From positions 1,178,001 through 1,242,000 of the forward strand of contig NZ_CP090438.1 of the NCBI RefSeq assembly GCF_021441885.1: 64,000 nucleotides of DNA, in the 5' to 3' direction. Source of the DNA: Vibrio maritimus (lineage in GTDB: Bacteria; Pseudomonadota; Gammaproteobacteria; Enterobacterales; Vibrionaceae). The notes under the pieces are model-generated. The model was not told the DNA's origin. It saw only the letters and a list, made by a program, of their open reading frames with translations, and did no database searches. Shown here piece by piece: positions 54,659-63,439 of this stretch (position 1 is the stretch's first letter; each line of letters opens with the position of its first letter). The translations under genes were made by a program, and so were the position numbers.

Positions 54659-56308
54659 ATGTTTACGAATCTACAAAAGGCGATCGACTTGCTTACAGAG
54701 TCTTTGCCGAAAATGGAGCGGCTAGAAAAGGAGTTAGAACAGGCTAAAGCTGAGTTGGTGAGAGTTAGAGAGCTACTTCAGAAAGAAAAAGCTGATAACC
54801 TTGAGTTAAGAGGCCAAATACTCAAACTGCAGACTCATAACTCTAAACAGCTTAGATCGTCTGGCGGAGAAATTGAGACTGTTAAGGCTCTTGTGAAGCA
54901 AAGTGCTGGTTCTGAAAATCCTGATTCAGTGAGTGAAGTAGTTTCTGATGATGTGTTTACAATCAAAACGCTAGGTCTAAAGCACCAGGATGTTATGCTT
55001 CGCACAAAACATATTCACAAATTTCTTTTTTCAAAGCTTGATATAAGAGAACCAAAGCTGAGACTTTGGCTTGACGACGCGCAGATTGTTCTTTTTGAAG
55101 AGGCTAAAAGTGCTTTACTACAAAGTGTTCAAAGTAATGTTCAAGCCGAACAGGACTTGCCTATAGTAGATTCCAAAGAGGAGAATAAAGCGGAGATAGT
55201 TACTGGTACAACGCTGCTAAAGAATATTGAAATTCCAACGCATCTAGCAAATATAGTTAAGCTTACTTTAGAGACGTTCGGCGAGGGAGTCTCTGTTAGG
55301 CAAGTAATGAGATTTGGAGAGAAGGAAAGAATCGAGTATAAGCAGCCAGTTTCAATGTCCTTGAAAGCTCTTGTTTCTCATTTGAAAAAACGTGTCAAGG
55401 GAAAGAGTAGCGTAAAGCTAACTCAAGATTCTTTGGAGTTAGAAAATAGGTTGGGACAATTGTCAACCTATACAACTATGAAAGGTAAAGAGCTTAGAGG
55501 CTGGTTTATAGGTTCTTTGACTAAAGAGCAAGCTTTCACAATTGACCCCTATACTTTTGAACGAGATGGGAAATACTTCATTAGAGAAAAGCATGGGGAT
55601 GTATTGTGGAAGCAGTTATCATTAAATGGCGGTGAAAAGGATAGTACTTCTTTAAGCCTCAACGCGGCAGTACCAGTTCATGAACTTAGTAGACACGATA
55701 AGAGGTTGATTTCATCCCTTGAGTTCAACGGTGTTAATGTTAACTTTACACAGTCGACTCTTCTAGCAAATGAACTCTTTCGATTTAACAATACCGGATA
55801 CTTAAATATTGAAGTCAATTTAGAGCACAAGTTTATTCAATCTTTGTCTGATTCAGTGTCAATAGAGTTTTGGCGTTCATTCCAAAGCTTTATTGCATTG
55901 TGGGGTATTGCAAAACAAAGTGGTATATCTGATATTGCTAAAGATAACAGTATTCTGTCAAGGGGGTACTTTATGAAAAGCTTGCACGAATATGTTAAGA
56001 GTGAGAAAAAGTATAAATATAGCTTTTCAAGTCTACCGCAGCATAAGCTATTTGACTACGAGTTTAGAAATAATGAATTAGAACTGCTAGTAAACAAGGA
56101 GCATCCTTTTAATGCTGTTTATTTGAGCCGGCTAACAGCTTATGAGGAGCAAGCGTTTATTGATTTGTATATTGCTTGGATAATTTCTGAGATCAATAAT
56201 TTGTCAGAGAAAGCGCAAAGTGCCCTTCTTATCACAAGAGAGTTTTTAGGCTCCTATTATTATGATGTAGTTGAGGAAATGCTAGAAGCCTCAGAGGCGC
56301 TCCATTGA
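54659..56308 (+). CDS. Coiled-coil protein of unknown function in the PT operon
   Basis: 549 residues. A strong N-terminal coiled coil (about 11-65, LPKMERLEKELEQAKAELVR and onward) is followed by a middle domain and a C-terminal domain with no motif I recognise. The codon use is AT-rich. The stop overlaps the start of the PLD gene by 3-4 nt (TTGA), so the two products are probably made in coordination and may form a complex. By position it could be a member of the sspFGH group, but I cannot assign a letter. Confidence 0.75.
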   Translation: MFTNLQKAIDLLTESLPKMERLEKELEQAKAELVRVRELLQKEKADNLELRGQILKLQTHNSKQLRSSGGEIETVKALVKQSAGSENPDSVSEVVSDDVFTIKTLGLKHQDVMLRTKHIHKFLFSKLDIREPKLRLWLDDAQIVLFEEAKSALLQSVQSNVQAEQDLPIVDSKEENKAEIVTGTTLLKNIEIPTHLANIVKLTLETFGEGVSVRQVMRFGEKERIEYKQPVSMSLKALVSHLKKRVKGKSSVKLTQDSLELENRLGQLSTYTTMKGKELRGWFIGSLTKEQAFTIDPYTFERDGKYFIREKHGDVLWKQLSLNGGEKDSTSLSLNAAVPVHELSRHDKRLISSLEFNGVNVNFTQSTLLANELFRFNNTGYLNIEVNLEHKFIQSLSDSVSIEFWRSFQSFIALWGIAKQSGISDIAKDNSILSRGYFMKSLHEYVKSEKKYKYSFSSLPQHKLFDYEFRNNELELLVNKEHPFNAVYLSRLTAYEEQAFIDLYIAWIISEINNLSEKAQSALLITREFLGSYYYDVVEEMLEASEALH

Positions 56309-57249
56309 AGCAAGGTATATTACTGCGTGGACGTGAACTAACCACTGCATTATCTAATGCTTTCAAAGATGCGTCTGAGGTTACAATTTTGACTGCATAT
56401 TTAAGTTACCCCGCCGTCGAATTTATGTTTGAGCATCTCCCATTAGGAGTTCAAACAAGAGTTGTATGTCGTGCGAGACCGGACGACATAGCTTCCGGTT
56501 CTTGTGACCTCCACGCGATAAAAGTATTGCATTACAGCGGAGTTAAATGTTTTTTAAGTCGGGAGTTACACGCCAAACTGTACGTCATAGACTCTAAGCA
56601 AGGCTTCATCGGTAGCGCTAACTTCACGAGCAATGGACTTAGGTTGTCTGGTTATGGGAATCTAGAACTGTCGACAAAGATTGGAATTGACGAGCCGGAT
56701 CTAGCGATGATCGAATCCATAGTTGCTGACTCCGTTCCAGTCACCAGTGATACGATAAAATATTTAGAGAAATTCGAGCGTGAGGCAAAAGCAAACCCGG
56801 ATAAACTACTAGATGCGTGGTGGAATGATGAAAATGTCGATTCTGCGTACATGCACAATCAAGGTTTATATGTAGCCGACTTGCCTTGGTGTAATCCTCT
56901 AAAAGTTCATGACTCTGAAGATGAGATGTATGTTCATGATGCAGATGTTTTTAAGCTAGGGGAGCAAGATGTTGCTACGAGAGCTTGCTTTCTACAAAGT
57001 AAAGTTTTCAGTTTTTTGAGTCAACATATAGAGTCTACGGAAAACAAAGAGGCCTACTTTGGGCAGGTTACTGAATGGATCCATAGTGCTCTGAAAGATG
57101 ATTTGACTCCCTACCGCTCAGAGATAAAAACTTATATAGTAAACCTATTAGCGTACATAGAAGTCTACGCGCAAGACTTGATGATAGTGGATAGACCAAA
57201 CTACAGTGCAAGAGTTAGTTTAAAGAGAAAAAACAATGAAATACTATGA
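56305..57249 (+). CDS. Phospholipase-D-type nuclease in the PT operon
   Basis: 314 residues, TTG start overlapping the previous stop. One HKD-type motif is present: His89, Lys91 and Asp96 in HAKLYVID, followed by GSANFTSNGLR (102-112). PLD nucleases with a single motif act as dimers and cut DNA without metal. The C-terminal ~170 residues have no recognisable motif. It overlaps sspA by 14 nt. Likely the nuclease of the helicase/ATPase/coiled-coil group; its target is not known. Confidence 0.82.
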   Translation: MKQGILLRGRELTTALSNAFKDASEVTILTAYLSYPAVEFMFEHLPLGVQTRVVCRARPDDIASGSCDLHAIKVLHYSGVKCFLSRELHAKLYVIDSKQGFIGSANFTSNGLRLSGYGNLELSTKIGIDEPDLAMIESIVADSVPVTSDTIKYLEKFEREAKANPDKLLDAWWNDENVDSAYMHNQGLYVADLPWCNPLKVHDSEDEMYVHDADVFKLGEQDVATRACFLQSKVFSFLSQHIESTENKEAYFGQVTEWIHSALKDDLTPYRSEIKTYIVNLLAYIEVYAQDLMIVDRPNYSARVSLKRKNNEIL

Positions 57250-58285
57250 TTTTTCAGCTTCAACACCTACAGCTATTGAAGTTGTCGAGGCTATGAAAGA
57301 CTGGCATTGTGATAGTTTTGCTAATCCTTCTGCTGCACATGTAGAGGGTGACAAGGCACGAATTGCTATCCAACGAGCTCGTGAAACGATTGCTGAAAAG
57401 ATCGGTGCAATGCCGAGTGAAATTATATTTACAAGTGGAGCAAGCGAGTCCAATAATCTTGCTATTAAAGGTGTAGCCTTTCAAAATTTAGAGCAAAAAG
57501 GACACATAATTACATCTTCAATTGAACATAAGTGCATTCTAAATACATGTTTGTTTTTGGAGAAGTTAGGGTTTCAAGTCACGTATATTAATCCGGGTAA
57601 AAATGGACTGATTGATCCGAAGCAAGTGAAAGAAGCTATCCGTCACGATACCCTCCTTATTTCTATCCACCATGTTAATAATGAGTTAGGTGTGATTCAA
57701 CCTGTCGCGGATATCGGAGACATGGCTTTCGAACATGAGATTCTATTTCATTCTGATGCGGCACAGAGCTTTTGCAAGCTCGATATAGATGTGGATGACT
57801 TTAATATCGATATGCTATCGATTTCTGGACATAAAATTTATGGGCCCAAAGGGATTGGCGCTCTATACGTAAGAGATGCTAGAGAGTCTGAACTGGTGCC
57901 TCTTATTCACGGTGGTGGGCAAGAGGTAGGCCTGAGAGGCGGAACTTCACCAACTCCTTTGATAGTTGGTTTAGGCGCGGCTGTTGAATACTTTCCGAAT
58001 AACGTTTCGGAACAGCATATTAGTTTCGAAAATGTGATAAAAGAATACAAATTTGTCAGAAATGGTGGAGAAAAAACTATTCCAACGACTTGGAATATTA
58101 CTTTTGAAAGTGATGAGGAAGCCAAGCGATTTAACGACGAACAAAACTGGCTCATCTCTCAAGGCTCTGCCTGCAACGCGATGTCCAACACACCTTCTCA
58201 TGTCCTCAGCGCTATAGGTTTATCAGAAGAAGAAGCTCGTCGAAGCTACCGCATAAGTTTACCTCCATTCAAGGTCATGAATTAG
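57236..58285 (+). CDS. sspA: Cysteine desulfurase SspA (IscS/DndA family)
   Basis: 349 residues. PLP lysine is Lys200 in SGHKIYGPKGIG; GASESNNLAIKG (68-79) and HSDAAQSFCKL (172-182) shape the cofactor site. The catalytic Cys313 is in SQGSACNAMSNTPSH. It removes sulfur from cysteine and passes it as a persulfide to SspD. It is shorter than housekeeping IscS (about 404 residues), mainly in the region before the active-site loop (about 265-305), so it is the dedicated enzyme. It is unusual in lying in the effector-type operon and not beside sspB. Confidence 0.9.
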   Translation: MKYYDFSASTPTAIEVVEAMKDWHCDSFANPSAAHVEGDKARIAIQRARETIAEKIGAMPSEIIFTSGASESNNLAIKGVAFQNLEQKGHIITSSIEHKCILNTCLFLEKLGFQVTYINPGKNGLIDPKQVKEAIRHDTLLISIHHVNNELGVIQPVADIGDMAFEHEILFHSDAAQSFCKLDIDVDDFNIDMLSISGHKIYGPKGIGALYVRDARESELVPLIHGGGQEVGLRGGTSPTPLIVGLGAAVEYFPNNVSEQHISFENVIKEYKFVRNGGEKTIPTTWNITFESDEEAKRFNDEQNWLISQGSACNAMSNTPSHVLSAIGLSEEEARRSYRISLPPFKVMN

Positions 58286-58320
58286 GACTCAATCCCTTGT
58301 CACGCGATCAACTTCTAACT

Positions 58321-58357
58321 ACGATACTATCTAGTGAGCACTTATAGATGGTATCGT
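58321..58357. promoter_or_regulatory. 13-bp inverted repeat before the methyltransferase gene
   Basis: ACGATACTATCTA and TAGATGGTATCGT (one mismatch, a G-T pair in RNA) are separated by 11 nt. It ends 9 nt before the methyltransferase start codon. Followed by TTGTTAGTTT, a poor T run. Terminator, translation-blocking hairpin or operator are all possible. Confidence 0.6.
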
Positions 58358-58366
58358 TGTTAGTTT

Positions 58367-60388
58367 ATGGATTTTCAAGAGTTTAAGTTACAGGTAAAAA
58401 AGGTATCGGTAGGTAAGCAACTTCCTGATGCCGTATATTTCCATCGAGATGCGATTGCATCAATCCCACTAGTGTTACAAAAGTTCATTCCGGCTGTCGC
58501 CAAAGCCGTTAACCTACCAGATGAACAATGGAACCTAGTAAAGCTATTTAAGAACGAGTTTCGCCTATCGCTTTTATATTACCCAGACTTTTACAGTGAC
58601 TCATACCCAGCGTTGGAGCAAAGTCTCAACGTTGATCTCGCTAAACTTAGCCATAAAGTGACCTGCTACCGAACTTCTGACAACCCACCAATATTACATC
58701 GCAAAGAAACGATGCTACCTGAAGACAATGAGTATGTTGGACTTTTTCGTAATATAACCGAGGAAGGTGAGCGAGCGGGACTCTATGAAAACACTCGCAC
58801 AATAGGATTCAAGCGTTCTTGGTTAAACTTGATCGCTAAAAAAGGGTATGAGCTCATTGATGGACGCTTACATCCTGCTACTACAACGGACGATAGTCTG
58901 GACGAAATAGGAATAGACCGCCATCGTACAGCAATTGTAAGGCATGAGTTATCGGCACCAATGAAGCTTTTGGCTAAGTCGGGATTTCTTGATGGACGTT
59001 ATTCCATCTTCGATTATGGATGTGGACGAGGCGATGACCTTAGGGAGCTAGAAGCTCATGGACTTGATGCTCTTGGCTGGGACCCTAACTTTCAGCCTGA
59101 TAATGAAAAAGTGCGTTCAGACGTTGTCAATCTCGGTTTTGTCCTTAACGTTATTGAAGACCGCGACGAACGGCTAGAAGCACTGCTTAGAGCTTGGGAT
59201 TTAGCGGACAAAGTGCTTGTGGTCTCGGTGATGCTTGCAAATGAGAGTTATATATCGCAGTTCAAGCCATACAAAGATGGAGTGATAACCTCTCGTAACA
59301 CCTTTCAGAAATATTATGCTCAATCTGAAATCAAAGCATATGTTGAACACTCATTGCAGGAAGATGCAATCGCAGCAGGGCCGGGAATATTCTATGTGTT
59401 TAAGGATAAACTAGAAGAGCAGAGCTATCTTCAAAATAAATACAAAAGGTCTCATGCTTGGCAGCAGCTTACTTCTCCCGCACCTATTGAAGCTAAAGAT
59501 AAAGCAAAACTCGTGATTTCGCAGAATTCCGAGTTGTTCGAGGGTTTCTGGAATAGATGTTTGGACCTTGGGCGGCTTCCTGCAAATGATGAGTTCTCGC
59601 GCAGTGAAGAGGTTCGTGCACTTGTCGGCTCTCATAAAAAGACGTTCAGTCTATTAAGTGAAATGTACGACACAAAAATGTTTGAAGCTGCAGAGAAAGA
59701 ACGAAAAGAAGATCTACTTTTATTCTTTTCTATGGGGTTGTTTGAGAAACGTAAGCCGTACACCCAACAACCAGAAACATTAAAGCGGGATATAAAGGCA
59801 CTGTTTAGTGACTATAACGCGGCATTATCCTTAGCTACAGAGTTGTTGTTTACCATTGCAGATACAGACTTAATTGAACAGCAGAGTGCGAAAGCCGGTA
59901 AGCATTTACCAGCGTCAATTTTTAATGAAGGGCATTCTTTAATTTTCCACAAATCTTACATTAACGAGCTACCTTTGTTACTTCGAGTTTATGTTGGGTC
60001 TGCTCTACAGATGTATGGTGAGATCGATGACAACGTTGATTTAATTAAGGTGCATACTACGTCGGGAAAACTGAGCTTGATGTGTTATGACGATTTTGAT
60101 AGTAGTGTTCCTAAGCTGGTGGAACGTATCAAAATCAAGATGGCGGATCAGGATATTGACTTTTTTGATTATATAGATGAGGGCAGACAGCCGCCTTTGC
60201 TCAATAAGCACCTGTTGATGAGTGAAAGTGAAGAGTCTTACAGTAAGCAGCGTAGCTTTGATAAACGATTAGCGAAGCTTTGCGGTATAGTCTCCGATAG
60301 GGAAGTTATTATGCATAGGGCTACTTTTGACCAAATTTTGAAGGACAACAACAAGAAACTATCAGGGTATCGTATTCTAGAGAGATAG
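58367..60388 (+). CDS. DNA phosphorothioation-associated putative methyltransferase
   Basis: 673 residues. An N-terminal region (1-200) precedes a Rossmann SAM-binding motif FDYGCGRGDDLRELE at 215-229 and LGWDPNF, then LGFVLNVIEDRDER as the later strand. A long C-terminal region (about 340-673) follows. Proteins with this layout that occur beside PT genes form a named family of PT-associated putative methyltransferases; their substrate is not known to me. Last gene of the island, 81 nt after sspA with a hairpin in between, so it may be separately regulated. Confidence 0.83.
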   Translation: MDFQEFKLQVKKVSVGKQLPDAVYFHRDAIASIPLVLQKFIPAVAKAVNLPDEQWNLVKLFKNEFRLSLLYYPDFYSDSYPALEQSLNVDLAKLSHKVTCYRTSDNPPILHRKETMLPEDNEYVGLFRNITEEGERAGLYENTRTIGFKRSWLNLIAKKGYELIDGRLHPATTTDDSLDEIGIDRHRTAIVRHELSAPMKLLAKSGFLDGRYSIFDYGCGRGDDLRELEAHGLDALGWDPNFQPDNEKVRSDVVNLGFVLNVIEDRDERLEALLRAWDLADKVLVVSVMLANESYISQFKPYKDGVITSRNTFQKYYAQSEIKAYVEHSLQEDAIAAGPGIFYVFKDKLEEQSYLQNKYKRSHAWQQLTSPAPIEAKDKAKLVISQNSELFEGFWNRCLDLGRLPANDEFSRSEEVRALVGSHKKTFSLLSEMYDTKMFEAAEKERKEDLLLFFSMGLFEKRKPYTQQPETLKRDIKALFSDYNAALSLATELLFTIADTDLIEQQSAKAGKHLPASIFNEGHSLIFHKSYINELPLLLRVYVGSALQMYGEIDDNVDLIKVHTTSGKLSLMCYDDFDSSVPKLVERIKIKMADQDIDFFDYIDEGRQPPLLNKHLLMSESEESYSKQRSFDKRLAKLCGIVSDREVIMHRATFDQILKDNNKKLSGYRILER

Positions 60389-60504
60389 ATACAAACGATG
60401 CTTAGGTACTTTGAAGCCTGAGGCTAGAGTTTTCTTATGTAAATTTAATAATAGTAGGCACTATAGTTTAGTAACGTGGCTTTCAACGAGTTTTAGGTGC
60501 TTTC

Positions 60505-61404
60505 ATGTTGCTTCTCTCAATAATCTTCATTGCGATACTTGGATGTTTAGCCCAAACCACCGGTCTTTGCATGGTGCGTGGAGTTAAAGAGATGCTAGCA
60601 GGGAAGCCACTATTTCTGGTTTCGATACTGTTTAGTGGAACCTTTGTCTGGGGAGCACTACTAGTATCAAGCGCGTTCAGCTATCCCATTAATATGCCTT
60701 CCTATTACCCGACATATATAACGGCGTTGGGTGGTTTAATCTTTGGATTAGGTGCTGCATTTAACAGTGGGTGCGGTGTTTCAACTATCAGTAGGCTTGC
60801 CAGAGGGCAGCTAGTGATGCTCGCCACCATTTTAGGATGGCTGGTTTCCTGGTTTGCTTTTTCTAACCTGTTTAGTGGTAGCACTGGTGAGTCCTATGAA
60901 GTCACGACATTTCAACAGTTGGTGTTTTTAAGCCTAGTCTCAATTCCGCTCATAGCTATTGCTTTAAGAAGTGAACAAGCGACTAAAAAGCTCTGGTTCT
61001 CTATGCTGACGATTGGGTTTATGGGTGGACTGGTATTTATCTATGAGCCTCACTGGACACCCAGTGGCTTATTCAAATCTATGGGGCTGTCGCTCTGGGA
61101 CGCCGACAATGCGCAGTGGCCAAGAATAGAGCGCTTCATGCTATTCGCTGCATTGGTACTAGCTATGATTGTTACTGCACTGCTTACTAAGTCATTTCAG
61201 CTCGAAATGATTCGATTAGTGTCGTTATTTAAGCATTTTGCAGCTGGTTTGTTCATGGGAGTCGGCGCTGTATTGGCTGGTGGAGGTAACGACACACAAT
61301 TGCTTGTCGCATTGCCTGCGCTTTCTTTAGCAGGTTTTGTTGCTATCGGCTTTATTGTTCTGGGGATTGTTGTTGGAGTAAAGGTGCAGAAATGGTTTGC
61401 TTAG
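60505..61404 (+). CDS. YeeE/YedE family sulfur-compound transporter
   Basis: 299 residues, about nine hydrophobic helices. Conserved cysteines Cys22 (GLCMVRG) and Cys90 (AAFNSGCGVSTISRLARG) match those relaying thiosulfate in characterised YeeE proteins. A late repeat of the motif (VLAGGGNDTQLL) has Gly where some members have Cys. Likely imports thiosulfate or a related sulfur compound. It begins 116 nt after the PT island; whether it belongs to the island or to the core is not clear, as its base composition is intermediate. Confidence 0.85.
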   Translation: MLLLSIIFIAILGCLAQTTGLCMVRGVKEMLAGKPLFLVSILFSGTFVWGALLVSSAFSYPINMPSYYPTYITALGGLIFGLGAAFNSGCGVSTISRLARGQLVMLATILGWLVSWFAFSNLFSGSTGESYEVTTFQQLVFLSLVSIPLIAIALRSEQATKKLWFSMLTIGFMGGLVFIYEPHWTPSGLFKSMGLSLWDADNAQWPRIERFMLFAALVLAMIVTALLTKSFQLEMIRLVSLFKHFAAGLFMGVGAVLAGGGNDTQLLVALPALSLAGFVAIGFIVLGIVVGVKVQKWFA

Positions 61405-61407
61405 TCG

Positions 61408-61527
61408 TTATTCATCTTCCTCTTCATCATTGATTCTTTTTCCACAGCCGAGACAAATAGGTTCTAGGTCAGTTGGCATCATGATAATCAAGCCACAATG
61501 TGGACACAGGTCGCCTTGGGTTAGCAT
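61408..61527 (-). CDS. Zinc-ribbon micro-protein
   Basis: 39 residues from ATG 61527: two CxxC-type knuckles, CPHCG and CLGCG, spaced 16 residues apart, and an acidic tail (DEEEDE). This is a typical small zinc ribbon. The longer open frame begins 31 codons upstream but that part looks non-coding. Convergent with the YeeE gene, 3 nt apart. Function unknown. Confidence 0.6.
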   Translation of the reverse strand: MLTQGDLCPHCGLIIMMPTDLEPICLGCGKRINDEEEDE

Positions 61528-61651
61528 CAGCAGTTCTCTTCTATAATTAAACGGTATGACGTATTTTATAATAATTGAGCTGAGCAATCTAGGGCTGCGC
61601 CTGAAGAATACTTTGAACAATTACTGATGCGAAAGAGCGTTAGATATTGAC

Positions 61652-62218
61652 CTAAAACGTAAACCCAACCAAAAAACTCAACGTCGTCCTCTCAAACCCA
61701 GACTTGACCGTTTCACCTTCGACCTCAATCGTGTCAATACCCGCTAAGTTCGCGTGCACATTAAGTGAAATGCGCTCGCTGATGTGGTAGCCAAGACCGA
61801 CGAAGGGTTGGTATTTGCTTTCGTTGATGTCATAGACCACGGCTGACTCATTAGATGAGTTGTATGCGTCTTCGCTGAGGTTGATGCTGGTTTTGCTGAT
61901 GCCCAGTTTTACGGTTAACCCGTCGAGCATGTTTTCTTTGAATCGGTAACCAGTATAGAGCGAGTAGGCTTGGGACGACTTCTTTTGGGTGAATGTCGCG
62001 TTGGGGACATCTGGGAGTGAGCCGCCTTGGGTTTGGGTTTCATCGGTTGAGCCGAGGTTGGCTTGTCCGCCGATGATGAAGTTGTCGTAGAACAAGGCTT
62101 CGATGCCGCCAGCAAAGCCTTTGTTGTTGTCGACACCAACAAGAAATTGAACATTGCTTGCGTGAGCGGTCGCGGTCATAAGGAGCGATAGTGCAAAAGT
62201 TGTACGAAGAAGGGACAC
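61652..62218 (-). CDS. Small outer-membrane beta-barrel protein
   Basis: 188 residues, GTG start with AAGGA 6-7 nt upstream. Signal peptide SLLRTTFALSLLMTATAHA, then eight probable strands (VQFLVGVDNNKGFAGGIEAL, FIIGGQANLGSTDE, AYSLYTGYRF, YQPFVGLGYHISERISLNVH) and a C-terminal Phe (SFLVGFTF). This is the architecture of OmpA/OmpX-like small barrels common in Vibrio. Specific role unknown. Confidence 0.75.
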   Translation of the reverse strand: MSLLRTTFALSLLMTATAHASNVQFLVGVDNNKGFAGGIEALFYDNFIIGGQANLGSTDETQTQGGSLPDVPNATFTQKKSSQAYSLYTGYRFKENMLDGLTVKLGISKTSINLSEDAYNSSNESAVVYDINESKYQPFVGLGYHISERISLNVHANLAGIDTIEVEGETVKSGFERTTLSFLVGFTF

Positions 62219-62404
62219 TAGAATTCCTTTTGAGTGTATTGAACTGTTTATAGGCTAGAACGGCAAATACTTCGTTGCAATACAAAAAAGTGAGTTTTGT
62301 ACGGTATCGCATAGAACAAAGCCAAATTGTTCAGATTACAGGCGATATCAGTTAAAAATGAGTGGGTTAGATAGAGGCTTCTGGCGATTGTCTGTAGGCG
62401 CTCT

Positions 62405-63439
62405 TTAACAGCTCACATCTTGGCTGTTCCTAAATCCTTTTGGCGAGTGCCCACTCCATTTTTTGAATGCATGTCGAAAGTTGGCGCTATCAGAAAAGCC
62501 AACACGATCGGATATCTCTTCAATCGTAATCTGCGTATTCAGAAGATAATGTCTTGCGAGACGATAACGGACATCATCAAGCAGTTGTTGGTAACTGGTG
62601 CCTTCGTTCTTTAGATGGCGACGCAATGTACGCGATGACATGCCGAGCTCTGACGAGAGCGTTTCAATGGATGGATAGTTGCCAAGTCGTTCGACAAACA
62701 ACTGAGTGATCTTTTCATTGAGGCTGGTGGAGTCCTGAACCGTCGCGAGCAGCTCATCACATGACTTAAGGCACATTTGCAGTGTCATGGTGTTGGCGGC
62801 TGGGAGTGGGTCATAGAGTCTGGTGGCGTCAAACTGCCATTCCAGATAGTCGGCATTGAACTCAACGGGGCAGCGGAATATCTCTTTGTAGAGCTCGCTG
62901 TGTTCTGGCTCTGGGTAAGGAAAGCGAATCAGTTTGGATGAGAACGGTTGCTGCATCACTTCTTCGCAGAGGTTTTGAATCGCAGTGAACCAATATTCGC
63001 AAAAGAAGGGCAGTAAGTCTCTGAGGTCAACGAGCTGCTCTGCTCGAAAATACCCTAAGTTGTTTTCAACCCACATCTGCTTTTTTAAAACAGGTCCCGC
63101 TAAGCGCAAATATTTAAAGCCCATCATTAGGGCATCCAACATAGTGTCGCTGCTGAAAACGGCGTAACCCAATACGCCAAAGTCGCTAAACCTTGCTTGT
63201 TGCCCCACCTTTAAACCGAGACCAGGCTCATGGACGTGGGAGAGGGCGTTGCTGAAAATCGCCATCTTTTGCGCCATCGTCACCTTAGTATCGGGTTGGT
63301 AGAGTTGGTCGGCGGTCAGGGGGGTACCTTCAAACAAGGATTCGCACGGCATTTTACCCTCAAGGTATCGAGTCATAAGCTGAAGATCTAAAATCCCGCA
63401 CGCTTGTAAATCGGGCTCGTAGACGGCCGTGTACTGCAT
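62405..63439 (-). CDS. AraC-family transcriptional regulator
   Basis: 344 residues from ATG 63439, which has GGGAG about 8 nt upstream; 33 further upstream codons are open but unlikely. An N-terminal ligand-binding domain of the OruR/arabinose-binding type (about 20-210) precedes a two-helix-turn-helix DNA-binding domain: LSSELGMSSRTLRRHLKNEG and ISDRVGFSDSANFRHAFKKW, then SGHSPKGFR. It is divergent from the aldehyde dehydrogenase gene 179 nt away, its likely target. Confidence 0.88.
   Translation of the reverse strand: MQYTAVYEPDLQACGILDLQLMTRYLEGKMPCESLFEGTPLTADQLYQPDTKVTMAQKMAIFSNALSHVHEPGLGLKVGQQARFSDFGVLGYAVFSSDTMLDALMMGFKYLRLAGPVLKKQMWVENNLGYFRAEQLVDLRDLLPFFCEYWFTAIQNLCEEVMQQPFSSKLIRFPYPEPEHSELYKEIFRCPVEFNADYLEWQFDATRLYDPLPAANTMTLQMCLKSCDELLATVQDSTSLNEKITQLFVERLGNYPSIETLSSELGMSSRTLRRHLKNEGTSYQQLLDDVRYRLARHYLLNTQITIEEISDRVGFSDSANFRHAFKKWSGHSPKGFRNSQDVSC

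Larger units (their letters stand above)
43012..60388. other. Phosphorothioation-based defence island
   Basis: Ten genes in two divergent operons: sspB-sspC-sspD-sspE on the minus strand and helicase, GHKL ATPase, coiled-coil protein, PLD nuclease, sspA, methyltransferase on the plus strand. The sequence is visibly AT-richer than the flanking core and uses rarer codons, suggesting horizontal transfer. No transposase, integrase or target repeat is visible, so how it arrived is unknown. Confidence 0.85.
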
